From: an uncultured delta proteobacterium
GTDB lineage: Bacteria; Desulfobacterota; WTBG01; CAIYCZ01; CAIRTM01
Assembly: GCA_903881505.1 (NCBI GenBank)
Contig: CAIRTM010000031.1
Location: 1-33,299, forward strand
DNA: 33,299 nt
Reading direction: 5' to 3'
Shown here: positions 8,920 through 16,334 of the stretch, piece by piece
How the letters are laid out: the number at the start of each line of letters is the position of its first letter
How positions within the stretch are numbered: position 1 is the stretch's first letter
The notes under the pieces: model-generated
Database searches by the model: none
What the model was told of the DNA's origin: nothing
The model's input: only the letters and a program-made list of their open reading frames with translations
Position numbers and translations under genes: made by a program

Positions 8920-10083
8920 TCAAAAGCCCAAATCAGACAGCAACGAATCAATAGCCTGCTGATCAAGAATATTCTTACCGGATCCGTCCTTGGATGCATC
9001 GTTCCTGAACCGGCTCATCAATTCGTCCACTTCCGCTTCAGCGCTTTGTTTTTCAATAGCCCTGCCTTCACGCAGCCGTTTCAGCTTGACACCGGATGAA
9101 ACCAGGATGCTGAGAAGCTGTATCTGGACATTGGAGAGCAGATCAACAATCTTTATGATGCGCTGGCCCGAGAGATCCTGAAACGAAAGCGACTCGAGTA
9201 TCCTGCTGATATTGACGATAATACATTGTATGACATGATCGGATGCCTCAAGCGCGGCAACCAGCCGGTCATGGTCCTCTTTGCGAACCATTGAATAACT
9301 GTCGTTGACAATCATGTAGCGGTCCGAAGACTGCAGCTGTCCGTTATACTCCGTCTCAAGAAACGTGATCTGGGCGTCAAGGTCGGCAAGCGTGCGCACC
9401 ACCGCGGCCCGGTCGATAGAGGGCCCAGATTCAGCAGCAGAAGCAGCCTGTCCTCCCAGCAGACCAGACAGCGCATCGCCCAGCGCGCGCATGTTCAGCA
9501 GCATTTCGCGCATCAGCAGCAGCGGGTCCTTGCGGGCCGTGCCAGCAGCTCCGGTCACGGCATTGCCGACGAAGTTCAGCGCGCGAACGTCATCAAGGGC
9601 CTTCTTGATGATGGCGCACTGGTCCTGCATGTCTTCGGATATGTCCATGATCGTCATGGTAGCGGTTTCCGTCATCTTAACAACCTCTTCAAGCATGCTT
9701 TTGGCGCTTTCAAGATCGAGTCCGGCCTTTTCGAAATCGACTTCCTTTTCATAGGTGCTGGGAAGGTCCTTGATCGAGATGGAGAGATCCCGGGCGAGAC
9801 GTCCGATTTCCTTGAACATTTCCTCGGAAATTTCCTTATACAAGGCAATTCTCTGGAGCTCACCCGGCACCGGCGTTACTGCGTTATCAGAATTACGAAG
9901 GCTTGCTGAGGGAGCACCGGCAACGGGCGCGCTGATTTCATGGGTGACAATGGCGTCGAGCGCCTCACTGATCGAGGGACTCTGGCGTACGGTGATTTCG
10001 TAGAGCTTGTCGCCGGCAGGTATCGTAAAAGTGCCGCTGTTGATTTCAATACGCACTACCGGCATGGTGTCTTTTTTCTTCAT
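8920..10083 (-). CDS. cheZ: CheZ-type chemotaxis phosphatase, long form
   Basis: The protein is predicted to dephosphorylate CheY-P. The catalytic helix reads ESLSFQDLSGQRIIKIV, with D303 and Q307 at the positions equivalent to the E. coli catalytic Asp and Gln. The C-terminus QQAIDSLLSDLGF matches the CheY-tethering tail of CheZ. The 387 residues far exceed the roughly 214 of E. coli CheZ. The extra part comprises a beta-type N-terminal segment (residues 1-50), a helical region with TATMTIMDISEDMQ near 141-153, and an Ala/Gly linker near 205-222. The start at 10083 has GAGG 12 bases upstream; Met7 is an alternative. It lies 51 bases downstream of a PilZ gene on the same strand, suggesting one transcript. 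No other che gene is in view. Confidence 0.82.
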   Translation of the reverse strand: MKKKDTMPVVRIEINSGTFTIPAGDKLYEITVRQSPSISEALDAIVTHEISAPVAGAPSASLRNSDNAVTPVPGELQRIALYKEISEEMFKEIGRLARDLSISIKDLPSTYEKEVDFEKAGLDLESAKSMLEEVVKMTETATMTIMDISEDMQDQCAIIKKALDDVRALNFVGNAVTGAAGTARKDPLLLMREMLLNMRALGDALSGLLGGQAASAAESGPSIDRAAVVRTLADLDAQITFLETEYNGQLQSSDRYMIVNDSYSMVRKEDHDRLVAALEASDHVIQCIIVNISRILESLSFQDLSGQRIIKIVDLLSNVQIQLLSILVSSGVKLKRLREGRAIEKQSAEAEVDELMSRFRNDASKDGSGKNILDQQAIDSLLSDLGF

Positions 10084-10134
10084 CCTGAGTCCCTCGAAAG
10101 AAGACAGCGTTAGTATGGTGTCCGCTCTGAAGCG

Positions 10135-10479
10135 TTAGTGCAGGCGGCCGACAAACCTGGCGCCGGTCCTGTAGCAGCCCGTATCCTCATCATGTTCAAC
10201 CCGTACTATCTCAGCAATCGCCTGAAGATGCAGTTCGGACCCATGATCGGGGCAGGGAACGGGAGAACCGTTTTCCTGTTTCCATCCGCTCACATATATC
10301 GACATGACAATCTTGCTACCGACTGGTAATTGCTCATGTGCACTGAACAAAACGCCGGATCCGCTCACATTTTTAACACGGGTGGCCGTAAGGGGGGCCG
10401 GAAAAAAAACCGCTGCGAAGGGACCGTATTCGAGCCGGTAATCCCGTGTAATGCGCGTGTATTGTCTGCGATTAAGCAT
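10135..10479 (-). CDS. PilZ-domain protein (c-di-GMP receptor), upstream of cheZ
   Basis: This 114-residue protein is a single PilZ domain. Both c-di-GMP-binding motifs are intact: RRQYTR near the N-terminus (RxxxR, residues 5-9) and NVSGSG (N/DxSxxG) about 30 residues later. GCYRTGARFVG ends the barrel. A stand-alone PilZ domain usually acts as a c-di-GMP-dependent adaptor. It is followed after 51 bases by cheZ, which makes a c-di-GMP link to motor switching or motility the simplest reading (inference). ATG 10479 has only a weak AGG upstream. A second PilZ gene lies divergently 258 bases away. Confidence 0.85.
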   Translation of the reverse strand: MLNRRQYTRITRDYRLEYGPFAAVFFPAPLTATRVKNVSGSGVLFSAHEQLPVGSKIVMSIYVSGWKQENGSPVPCPDHGSELHLQAIAEIVRVEHDEDTGCYRTGARFVGRLH

Positions 10480-10614
10480 GGTGCATATAATTGCCTAAAA
10501 TAAAAATAATTACAAGATGCAATAATTAAGGGCGTACAGATAGTCGGATCTTTGTTGTAGTGGTATACATATCGTTCAATTAAATGCCATTCTAAAGTAT
10601 AAAAAAAATAAATT

Positions 10615-10643
10615 TTGACTGCAAACAAATTATACTCTATAAT
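10615..10643 (+). promoter_or_regulatory. Strong sigma70 promoter for the second PilZ gene
   Basis: TTGACT (10615-10620), a 17-base AT-rich spacer, and a perfect TATAAT (10638-10643). The predicted start near 10650 leaves a leader of about 88 bases before ATG 10738. The leader contains a short stem (GTCAC/GTGAC), but nothing I recognise as a riboswitch. The rest of the 258-base divergent region is AT-rich and must also drive the minus-strand PilZ-cheZ pair, though no clear promoter was found for it. Confidence 0.7.
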
Positions 10644-10737
10644 ATTATTCAAGACACAAAGCCGTATCGAACCGCACGTTACAGCACAAGCATCCGGTCA
10701 CAGTGCGGCAAACGGCCCGTGACTGCAGGAACAACAC

Positions 10738-11079
10738 ATGACACAACGATGCACGCCGCGGCTCAAGGCTGCATTCAACGCCAGCTACAGCATGGCAGAC
10801 GATCAGATGCTGTACCCCTGCCGGGTCGTTGATATCAGCCGGTTCGGATCCAGGATTGCACTGATTTCAAAACAGGCTGTTGAGAGCGGCTCCCGGATCG
10901 AACTGCATATTGAGGTGCCCGGGTATGAAAAGAGAATCATAGCCAAATTCACCTGCACATGGACGCGCCGTACACCCGATGCCGATGACAGCGGAGGCTA
11001 TGAAGCCGGCGGCTTTTTTACCGAGGTTAATCCTGAAGAACGCGACTTTCTGCTCAGCTGGGCGGAAACGCCCGCATAA
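10738..11079 (+). CDS. PilZ-domain protein (c-di-GMP receptor), divergent
   Basis: This second stand-alone PilZ domain has 113 residues. It has RCTPR (RxxxR, residues 4-8) and DISRFG (DxSxxG) about 30 residues later, so c-di-GMP binding should be retained. The barrel ends in YEAGGFFTEVNPEERDFLLSW, typical of PilZ. AGGA lies seven bases before ATG 10738, and a near-consensus promoter lies upstream. It is divergent to the PilZ-cheZ pair and precedes the remains of a possible sensor gene. It is not a close copy of the other PilZ protein, so a recent duplication is unlikely. Confidence 0.83.
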   Translation: MTQRCTPRLKAAFNASYSMADDQMLYPCRVVDISRFGSRIALISKQAVESGSRIELHIEVPGYEKRIIAKFTCTWTRRTPDADDSGGYEAGGFFTEVNPEERDFLLSWAETPA

Positions 11080-11139
11080 CGCCAGCCGTTCATCCTTGCA
11101 CAACTGCCAGCAAGGCCGAACCGGGCACTCTCAGACAGT

Positions 11140-11741
11140 ATGCATATCCGTATCAGTTTCAAATCCGTCCTGCTTACACTGCTGACCATCGTTACCATCG
11201 GGCTTGCAGCAGGTCTTTACCTGCGTTCGCGCGCCGATCAGGAACGCCTCCTGCATGACAGCCAAACCATCGAAACGATGCTTTCTGAAAGCCCTCCTTC
11301 CAGACCGTGACGGTTGCCCTGGCGCAGCCTGGCGCCGCCTGCGTTCCGGCATGCGATGTATGCTGTACTGCATCGCTGCATGCTTGGCGGGCGCATGCGG
11401 TGGACCGGTCATCGACGCATCCCACGCAAAGCACCATGCAGGCATCTATCGAGCACATACGCGAAACGCTTGATGCCGGTAAAAGGGCACAATTCGATAC
11501 GGTCCTGGACGTTCTCAATAACCTGCTGTTCAACAGGACGTATGCCGTCAGCCAGGCCACTTTCAGCCAGTAGCGTCCCGATGCCCTCGTTCGAAAAATA
11601 CTGCACCGCAAAACCGCCCATGAAGTCATCCGCATGGTAGCGAACCATCGCCGGCAGGAATACCGGCCATCCGGAACTGGGGGTGCCATACCATCGGAAT
11701 CGCCAATGCCGCAAACCAGGCCGAATTGCAGCCCGTAAACG
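11140..11741 (+). pseudogene. Possible decayed membrane-sensor gene
   Basis: An ATG at 11140 opens a 56-codon frame encoding a basic N-terminus, one membrane helix (VLLTLLTIVTIGLAAGLYL) and a short polar segment. It stops at 11310. This is how many chemoreceptors and histidine kinases begin. In another frame, bases about 11430-11741 read through one TAG (11571-11573) as helical, protein-like sequence (IEHIRETLDAGKRAQFDTVLD, then ALVRKILHRKTAHEVIRMV). The two parts look like pieces of one gene broken by a frameshift and a nonsense change. No family match can be claimed, and the segment could be non-coding. From 11742 to the porin start at 11850 only an AT-rich leader is seen. Confidence 0.3.
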
Positions 11742-11849
11742 GCGGCGAGCACAAACTTTTTATTGCAGTTTCAATATATTTATGGCATTTTTTCCCCGTT
11801 CAAAAATAGTCACCGGCACAAAAAACGCCGTGTACATGAGGAACAGGCA

Positions 11850-13088
11850 ATGATGCAAAAGATACTGCTTCTTGCAACCCTGACCACGCTGCTGGCCGGT
11901 GCACCAGTTGCATGGCCAAAAGACCTGGTTTTGCCCAGGGACGAGGCTTTCGGGACATGCGATCACTTTTCAGACAATCTCTGGGGACTGCACAGCCGGC
12001 TCGAAGAGAACTACGGCCTGAGTTTTGAAATAATCTACCGCCAGGATATTTTCTGGAACACCCGGGGCGGCAACAGCACCAAAAGCCCTCCCGACCATCC
12101 CCGCATGGCAGGCCTGTATCTTGAGCTTGACACGGCCGCAGCGGGCCTGTGGCAAAATGGAACCTTTTTTGCCGGCCTTGAGTATATGTCCGGCACACAC
12201 CCGTCCGAGTCCCGGGTGGGCGACTGGCAGTATATGTCCTGGATTTCGACCGACCATACACGGGCGCAGATATCCGAATTCTGGTACCGGCACAGTTTCC
12301 TTGAGGATGCTTTCTGGGTCAAACTGGGCAAAATGGAGGCAAACACCGACTTCAACGCCATAGACTACAGTCTTGACTTTATTAACTCTTCAGCAGCGCT
12401 GAACCCGACGATTCCAATACCATCATATCCTGACCAGGACTGGGGCCTGGTGGCGGGCATCGAGCCCTCCGAGCACTTCGCCGTCAATGCCGGCATCTAT
12501 CAGGGCACACTCAACGGCAGCCGCTCAATCGGCAATACGCTTGACGACCTGCGCGGCCCCATGCTGATCATCGAACCCTCCTTCAAATATGAGATCAACG
12601 GCCTGCCCGGTAAAATCAACGCGGGCGCATGGTGGAACGGGCGTAAATTCGACGCCTACCATGAATACAGGACAAACCGCACTACCTACGGACGCTCATA
12701 CGGCTTTTATGGTTTCATCCAGCAGCTGCTATGGAAGGAAAACCCGGACGATGCCGAATGCACGCAGGGCGTCGGCGTCTACGGCCAGTACGGCTGGGTG
12801 CCCAAGGACCGTTCAGAAATCGACAGTTTCATCGGCGGCGGCCTGACCTGGCAGGGCGCTGTCAGGGGCAGGGATGAGGATGTGGCGGGGCTTGGCGCTT
12901 TCTGCGTGTACTTCAGCGACAGCGCAGGTTTTGACGATCGAGCCGAAACCGCTGTCGAGCTATTCTATAAGGCGTGGCTGACGGGCTGGCTGGTCCTGCA
13001 GCCGGATGTGCAGTTCATCAGCAACCCCGGCGGCGTCGGCAACCGCAACGCACTCGCCGTCGGAGGCCGGGTCGAATTCGTCTTTTAA
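11850..13088 (+). CDS. OprB-family carbohydrate-selective porin
   Basis: This 412-residue outer-membrane beta-barrel has an N-terminal signal peptide (MMQKILLLATLTTLLAGAPVAW) with probable cleavage just after it. The mature start WGLHSRLEENYGLSFEIIY is the OprB pattern. Alternating aromatic and polar strands follow, including FWYRHSFLEDAFWVKLGKM and DFNAIDY, and it ends in a C-terminal phenylalanine (GGRVEFVF) as required for BAM insertion. I start at ATG 11850, with GAGGA seven bases upstream; the adjacent ATG at 11853 is an alternative, and a longer open frame upstream has no signal-peptide character. Substrate selectivity is not predictable; family members pass sugars. It is monocistronic, since it faces serA tail to tail. 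Confidence 0.85.
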   Translation: MMQKILLLATLTTLLAGAPVAWPKDLVLPRDEAFGTCDHFSDNLWGLHSRLEENYGLSFEIIYRQDIFWNTRGGNSTKSPPDHPRMAGLYLELDTAAAGLWQNGTFFAGLEYMSGTHPSESRVGDWQYMSWISTDHTRAQISEFWYRHSFLEDAFWVKLGKMEANTDFNAIDYSLDFINSSAALNPTIPIPSYPDQDWGLVAGIEPSEHFAVNAGIYQGTLNGSRSIGNTLDDLRGPMLIIEPSFKYEINGLPGKINAGAWWNGRKFDAYHEYRTNRTTYGRSYGFYGFIQQLLWKENPDDAECTQGVGVYGQYGWVPKDRSEIDSFIGGGLTWQGAVRGRDEDVAGLGAFCVYFSDSAGFDDRAETAVELFYKAWLTGWLVLQPDVQFISNPGGVGNRNALAVGGRVEFVF

Positions 13089-13107
13089 CGCCGGGGCCGG
13101 ATGCACG

Positions 13108-13138
13108 TACGCCCCGCTGATACAATCGGCGGGGCGTA
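13108..13138. terminator. Hairpin between convergent porin and serA genes
   Basis: A perfect ten-base-pair stem, TACGCCCCGC (13108-13117) with GCGGGGCGTA (13129-13138), has an 11-base loop. It sits in the 88-base gap between two converging stop codons. No T-run follows on either strand, so it is a bidirectional transcription-end hairpin by position rather than a textbook intrinsic terminator. Confidence 0.6.
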
Positions 13139-13176
13139 TAGTGTATAATAGTAGAGCCGCTGCAGCACGCGCAACT

Positions 13177-14340
13177 TCAGATAACGCGGACCAGAACAAC
13201 ACCATTGACGGATTTAAGCCGGGCAATCACGGAGTCATCGATCGGGCTGTCAATATCAATGATATTATAGGCATAATCGTCGCGGCTGCGGTTGAGCATA
13301 TCTGCAATATTGATTTTCTCATCAGCCAGAATGGTCGTAAACTGACCGATGATGTTGGGCACATTGCGGTTGGCAATGGTGATGCGCATCTGGCCGGATG
13401 AAGGCAATATGCACTCGGGGAAATTAACCGAATTTTTTATATTACCTTTTTCAAGGTAATCGCGCAGCTGGTTGACTGCCATGGTCGCACAGTTGTCCTC
13501 GGATTCAGGCGTTGAAGCGCCCAGATGCGGCACGGGTATGATATTGTCGATGGCAAGCAGTTTTTCATTGGGAAAGTCGGTCACATACATCTCGACAATG
13601 CCTTCATTGATTGCTTCAATGAGATCATCATCATTGACCAGCTCCCCCCGGGCAAAATTCAGGATTCTGATACCCTTGCGCATCAGGCGAAATTTTTCGC
13701 GGTTGATCTTCCCGCGCGTATCAGCGTTCAGCGGCATGTGCAGCGAAATAAAATCAGACCCGGCAAGCAGCTCATCAAGGCTGATGGCTTTCCTCACCGT
13801 GCGTGACAGGCCCCAGGCCGAATCAACCGACAGATAGGGATCGTAGCCGGCAACCTGCATGCCCAGTGCCTCGGCATCATTGGCGACCATGACCCCAATG
13901 GCGCCGAGTCCGACAACACCGAGCTTTTTCCCCTTTATCTCAGGCCCGGTGAACTGTTCCTTGCCCTTCTCAACCAGTTTGCCGACGTCCCCTCCCTGTC
14001 CTGCAAGCCCCTTGGCCCAGGTAATGCCTCGGTAGACCTTGCGGGATGAAATAAAAAGACCCATAAGGGTCATTTCCTTAACAGCATTGGCATTGGCGCC
14101 GGGTGTGTTAAAGACAACAATTCCACGCTCGGAGCACTTCTCAACCGGAATGTTGTTGACGCCTGCGCCGGCACGCGCTATCGCCTTGAGGGAACCGGGC
14201 AGTTCAAGATCATGCATTTTCTGGCTGCGCACCAAGATTGCGTCCGGGGAGACAATCTCGGAAGCGTATTCATAGTCGTCATGCGGAAGCAGTTCAAGGC
14301 CCAGTGCCGATATTTTGTTGAGTAGCTGAATTCTATACAT
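13177..14340 (-). CDS. serA: D-3-phosphoglycerate dehydrogenase (ACT-domain form)
   Basis: The enzyme catalyses the first step of serine synthesis, oxidising 3-phosphoglycerate with NAD+. The 387-residue protein has the D-2-hydroxyacid dehydrogenase fold: a substrate-domain half with ARAGAGVNNIPVEKC and FNTPGANANAVKEM, then the NAD-binding motif LGVVGLGAIG. The catalytic pieces LNFARGELVNDDDL and HLGASTPESEDN follow, the latter with the general-acid His. A C-terminal ACT domain occupies about residues 315-387 (ITIANRNVPNIIGQFTTIL), usually a serine sensor. The start at 14340 has GGGGGAG eight bases upstream; a GTG three codons earlier overlaps that site and is less likely. TGCTATAGT (14400-14408 region, minus strand) upstream is a candidate extended -10 element. 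Confidence 0.93.
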   Translation of the reverse strand: MYRIQLLNKISALGLELLPHDDYEYASEIVSPDAILVRSQKMHDLELPGSLKAIARAGAGVNNIPVEKCSERGIVVFNTPGANANAVKEMTLMGLFISSRKVYRGITWAKGLAGQGGDVGKLVEKGKEQFTGPEIKGKKLGVVGLGAIGVMVANDAEALGMQVAGYDPYLSVDSAWGLSRTVRKAISLDELLAGSDFISLHMPLNADTRGKINREKFRLMRKGIRILNFARGELVNDDDLIEAINEGIVEMYVTDFPNEKLLAIDNIIPVPHLGASTPESEDNCATMAVNQLRDYLEKGNIKNSVNFPECILPSSGQMRITIANRNVPNIIGQFTTILADEKINIADMLNRSRDDYAYNIIDIDSPIDDSVIARLKSVNGVVLVRVI

Positions 14341-14545
14341 TGCTAACACTCCCCCTGCAGGTAAGAAATTATTCTCTGCGACTCCTTAATCAGGGAAAAA
14401 CTATAGCATTATTCTTTTTTTTTCGCCATACTTAATCGTCAAAGCTGGTGGATTTTATCATAACATAACGCCGGCAACGGCATTCAAAAAATACATGCTA
14501 TATCTCGCCCTGTTATACTGTCAAAGAACATGAAAACATCATTGT

Positions 14546-15190
14546 ATGGCAGCTGACGAATACCAACCTCGCTTACGCTCGTTTCATGTGTTTCTGGGTG
14601 CGTCCCTGATAATACACGCGGCGCTTTTAATGATGCCGTTCAAACCGTCCATCGTCAGCACTGAAAGACCTGCCTGCAACAGGCTGTTTGCCGTAGAACT
14701 GCTGCCGGAACACACGCCCGTACCCGATGCTGATGCGAGTGCCGAAAACCCCGCCCCTGCCCTGCCCGCTCCGTCTCCCGCGAAGAAGCCGGCCCCCAAA
14801 ACCAAACGGCCAGACAGCCGGGAATCCGCCGCGCCTGAAAAAGCCCGGCAGCACGAAGCGACCATATCGCTTGACCGGCCAAGCGACGCTGACGGGCAGT
14901 ACCGATCCTATCTGGGACACCTGCGCTCCAAAATCAGTTCCGTCTGGCGGTACCCGTCGGAGGCAAGCGCGAAGGGACTGACCGGCACCGTAACGGTTCG
15001 TTTTTCAATCGCACGCAGCGGCCGTCTGACATCGCTGAGCGTTACAAACAGCTCTGGCCAGCACCTGCTTGACGATGAGGCGCTGCGCACGATCAAGGCA
15101 GCGGCCCCTTTTCACTCCTTCCCGCAGGAATTTACCATCAGCAAACTCAACGTGCTTGCATCTTTTGAATACGAATTAAGCGGGCGCTGA
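14546..15190 (+). CDS. TonB-family energy-transducing protein
   Basis: The 214-residue protein has the TonB layout. A short cytoplasmic tail is followed by one membrane helix at about residues 15-32, which contains SLIIH (S20-xxx-H24), the conserved Ser/His of TonB needed for coupling to ExbB-ExbD. Next come a periplasmic Pro/Ala/Lys-rich linker (residues 55-105) and a C-terminal TonB/TolA-type domain from YRSYLGHLRSKISSVWRYP to the end. TGTVTVRFSIARSGRL and LLDDEALRTIKAAAPF are typical. No exbB, exbD or TonB-dependent receptor is nearby. There is no good ribosome-binding site before ATG 14546. TolA-like function is the alternative. It transcribes away from serA. Confidence 0.82.
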   Translation: MAADEYQPRLRSFHVFLGASLIIHAALLMMPFKPSIVSTERPACNRLFAVELLPEHTPVPDADASAENPAPALPAPSPAKKPAPKTKRPDSRESAAPEKARQHEATISLDRPSDADGQYRSYLGHLRSKISSVWRYPSEASAKGLTGTVTVRFSIARSGRLTSLSVTNSSGQHLLDDEALRTIKAAAPFHSFPQEFTISKLNVLASFEYELSGR

Positions 15191-15709
15191 AGGTTTTCGC
15201 ACGGCGCCGGCAGGCCATCCACGCAGACGCGGCGCAGTGCATACACGCAGCCAGGACATTCAGGCTTGCAGGCTCAGCGACGCTATGCATGCCGATGGAC
15301 TTCGCAAAGGGACCTGCAATGCCATCCAGACCGCAGCGAGACATTGACAGTACATTGTCGCGTGCCAGTCCCGACGGCCCGGTGAATGCTGCGATAAGCC
15401 CCACAGACAAGGGATATAAACACCGATCGATGCCCCCCAACGCCAGCACCATGCTGCGGCGTCCGATCCGGACATCGCGCGTGCCGAGAACAGGCATGTG
15501 CCGCCGCGGGCGAGCATGCTGATGTTCGAAAACGGCGAACGTTACCGGAAGTTCGATTCCGTAACCAAGGCAAGCAGCGAATGTTGCGAATTAGATGTTG
15601 ATGAAATGGCTGGATGCCAGGGAGCATGAATCATGCATGTACTTGTATTCCGCGCTGGCGGTCTGTCTCAGGCAGGCTGCCGCCCGAGATTGTTGAAAAC
15701 AGTGGACTG
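15191..15709. other. 519-base stretch without a recognisable gene
   Basis: Several overlapping frames are open on both strands, but none has family motifs, a ribosome-binding site or consistent codon use. No hairpin followed by T, tandem repeat, tRNA or promoter of note was seen. It may hold remains of a lost gene. Confidence 0.5.
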
Positions 15710-15931
15710 CTATGCATCCTCGGGCACTTCAGGGACAGCCGGATCCCCTGCAACGCGATAATCCTCTTCAAGCCACTGGCCGAGATCGATCAAGCGGCAC
15801 CGTTCAGAACAAAACGGCCGGAACGGATTTGCTGCATCATAGCTCACAGGCGTCCCGCAGGCCGGGCATCGAACCGTTTGTATACTGCGCATGGATGCAA
15901 TCGTGTCAGGCATGGCGGTTGACGGATTCAC
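15710..15931 (-). CDS. yacG: DNA gyrase inhibitor YacG (zinc-binding)
   Basis: This is a small zinc protein of up to 73 residues. The treble-clef-like signature is complete: CPACGTPVSYDAAN, then RPFCSERCRLIDLGQWLEEDY, giving the four Cys ligands and the invariant IDLG-W motif of YacG. In E. coli, YacG binds GyrB and blocks DNA binding by gyrase. Three starts are possible: GTG 15931, ATG 15913 and ATG 15892. The last gives the usual family N-terminus of a few residues before the first Cys pair. GTG 15931 overlaps the stop of a small upstream ORF in a GTGA arrangement, which argues for the longest form if that ORF is real. The usual coaE neighbour is absent. Confidence 0.88.
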   Translation of the reverse strand: MNPSTAMPDTIASMRSIQTVRCPACGTPVSYDAANPFRPFCSERCRLIDLGQWLEEDYRVAGDPAVPEVPEDA

Positions 15932-16203
15932 AGTTTTTTTCTGAACGCGGCCATTGTGCCGTCAGGGCCGCTGCGGGTTAATGCTGCAGGTGCACACAAT
16001 ATACACCATATCGGCCGGCAGCTCAAACAAATCGATGCCATTCTTTCAAAGACATGCCGCCAGACCTGCCCGGTATCGACTCGCGCGGTGCAGAATCGGC
16101 ACATGCGCGCTTGTGCATAAGTGAACCGTTTATCAGCATCCATTGTGCGCCATGCAACGGATGCTGATCCCGGCAGGAACTGCCGCATATGTGCCGCGTA
16201 CAC
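15928..16203 (-). CDS. Small Cys-rich hypothetical protein overlapping yacG
   Basis: An open frame of 91 residues from GTG 16203 (first ATG five codons later) ends in a TGA that shares bases with the yacG GTG (GTGA overlap), a hallmark of translational coupling. The product has six cysteines, including CRFC near residue 36, CLSC near 64 and CILC near 71, a pattern that could bind zinc. I do not recognise it; similarity to the zinc-finger N-terminus of ComF-type proteins is only a vague impression. No clear ribosome-binding site precedes it, and a second frame of similar length overlaps it, so it may be spurious. Confidence 0.28.
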   Translation of the reverse strand: MYAAHMRQFLPGSASVAWRTMDADKRFTYAQARMCRFCTARVDTGQVWRHVFERMASICLSCRPIWCILCAPAALTRSGPDGTMAAFRKKL

Positions 16204-16334
16204 ATAATTTTTTTCCTTTTTGCAACTTGGCTTTTATAGTATAGTCCAGGCAGTACAGGGATTAAAAGCTGCACCGGATGCATATAATGCAGCACACGCG
16301 GCATGCGCAGTCAGCATCCTGCAGAAATACGGAC

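Noticed and set aside
10650-10737. Structured leader of the PilZ gene as a c-di-GMP riboswitch
   Set aside because: There is a short stem and a GGCAAACGG stretch, but the conserved GEMM core and tetraloop-receptor segments are missing.
11571-11573. In-frame TAG as a possible pyrrolysine codon
   Set aside because: No pyrrolysine genes or methylamine enzymes are nearby, and the upstream frame is already broken at 11310, so decay is simpler.
15191-15709. Overlapping minus-strand frames of 85-116 residues
   Set aside because: They overlap each other and the tonB end, show no motifs and no start signals.
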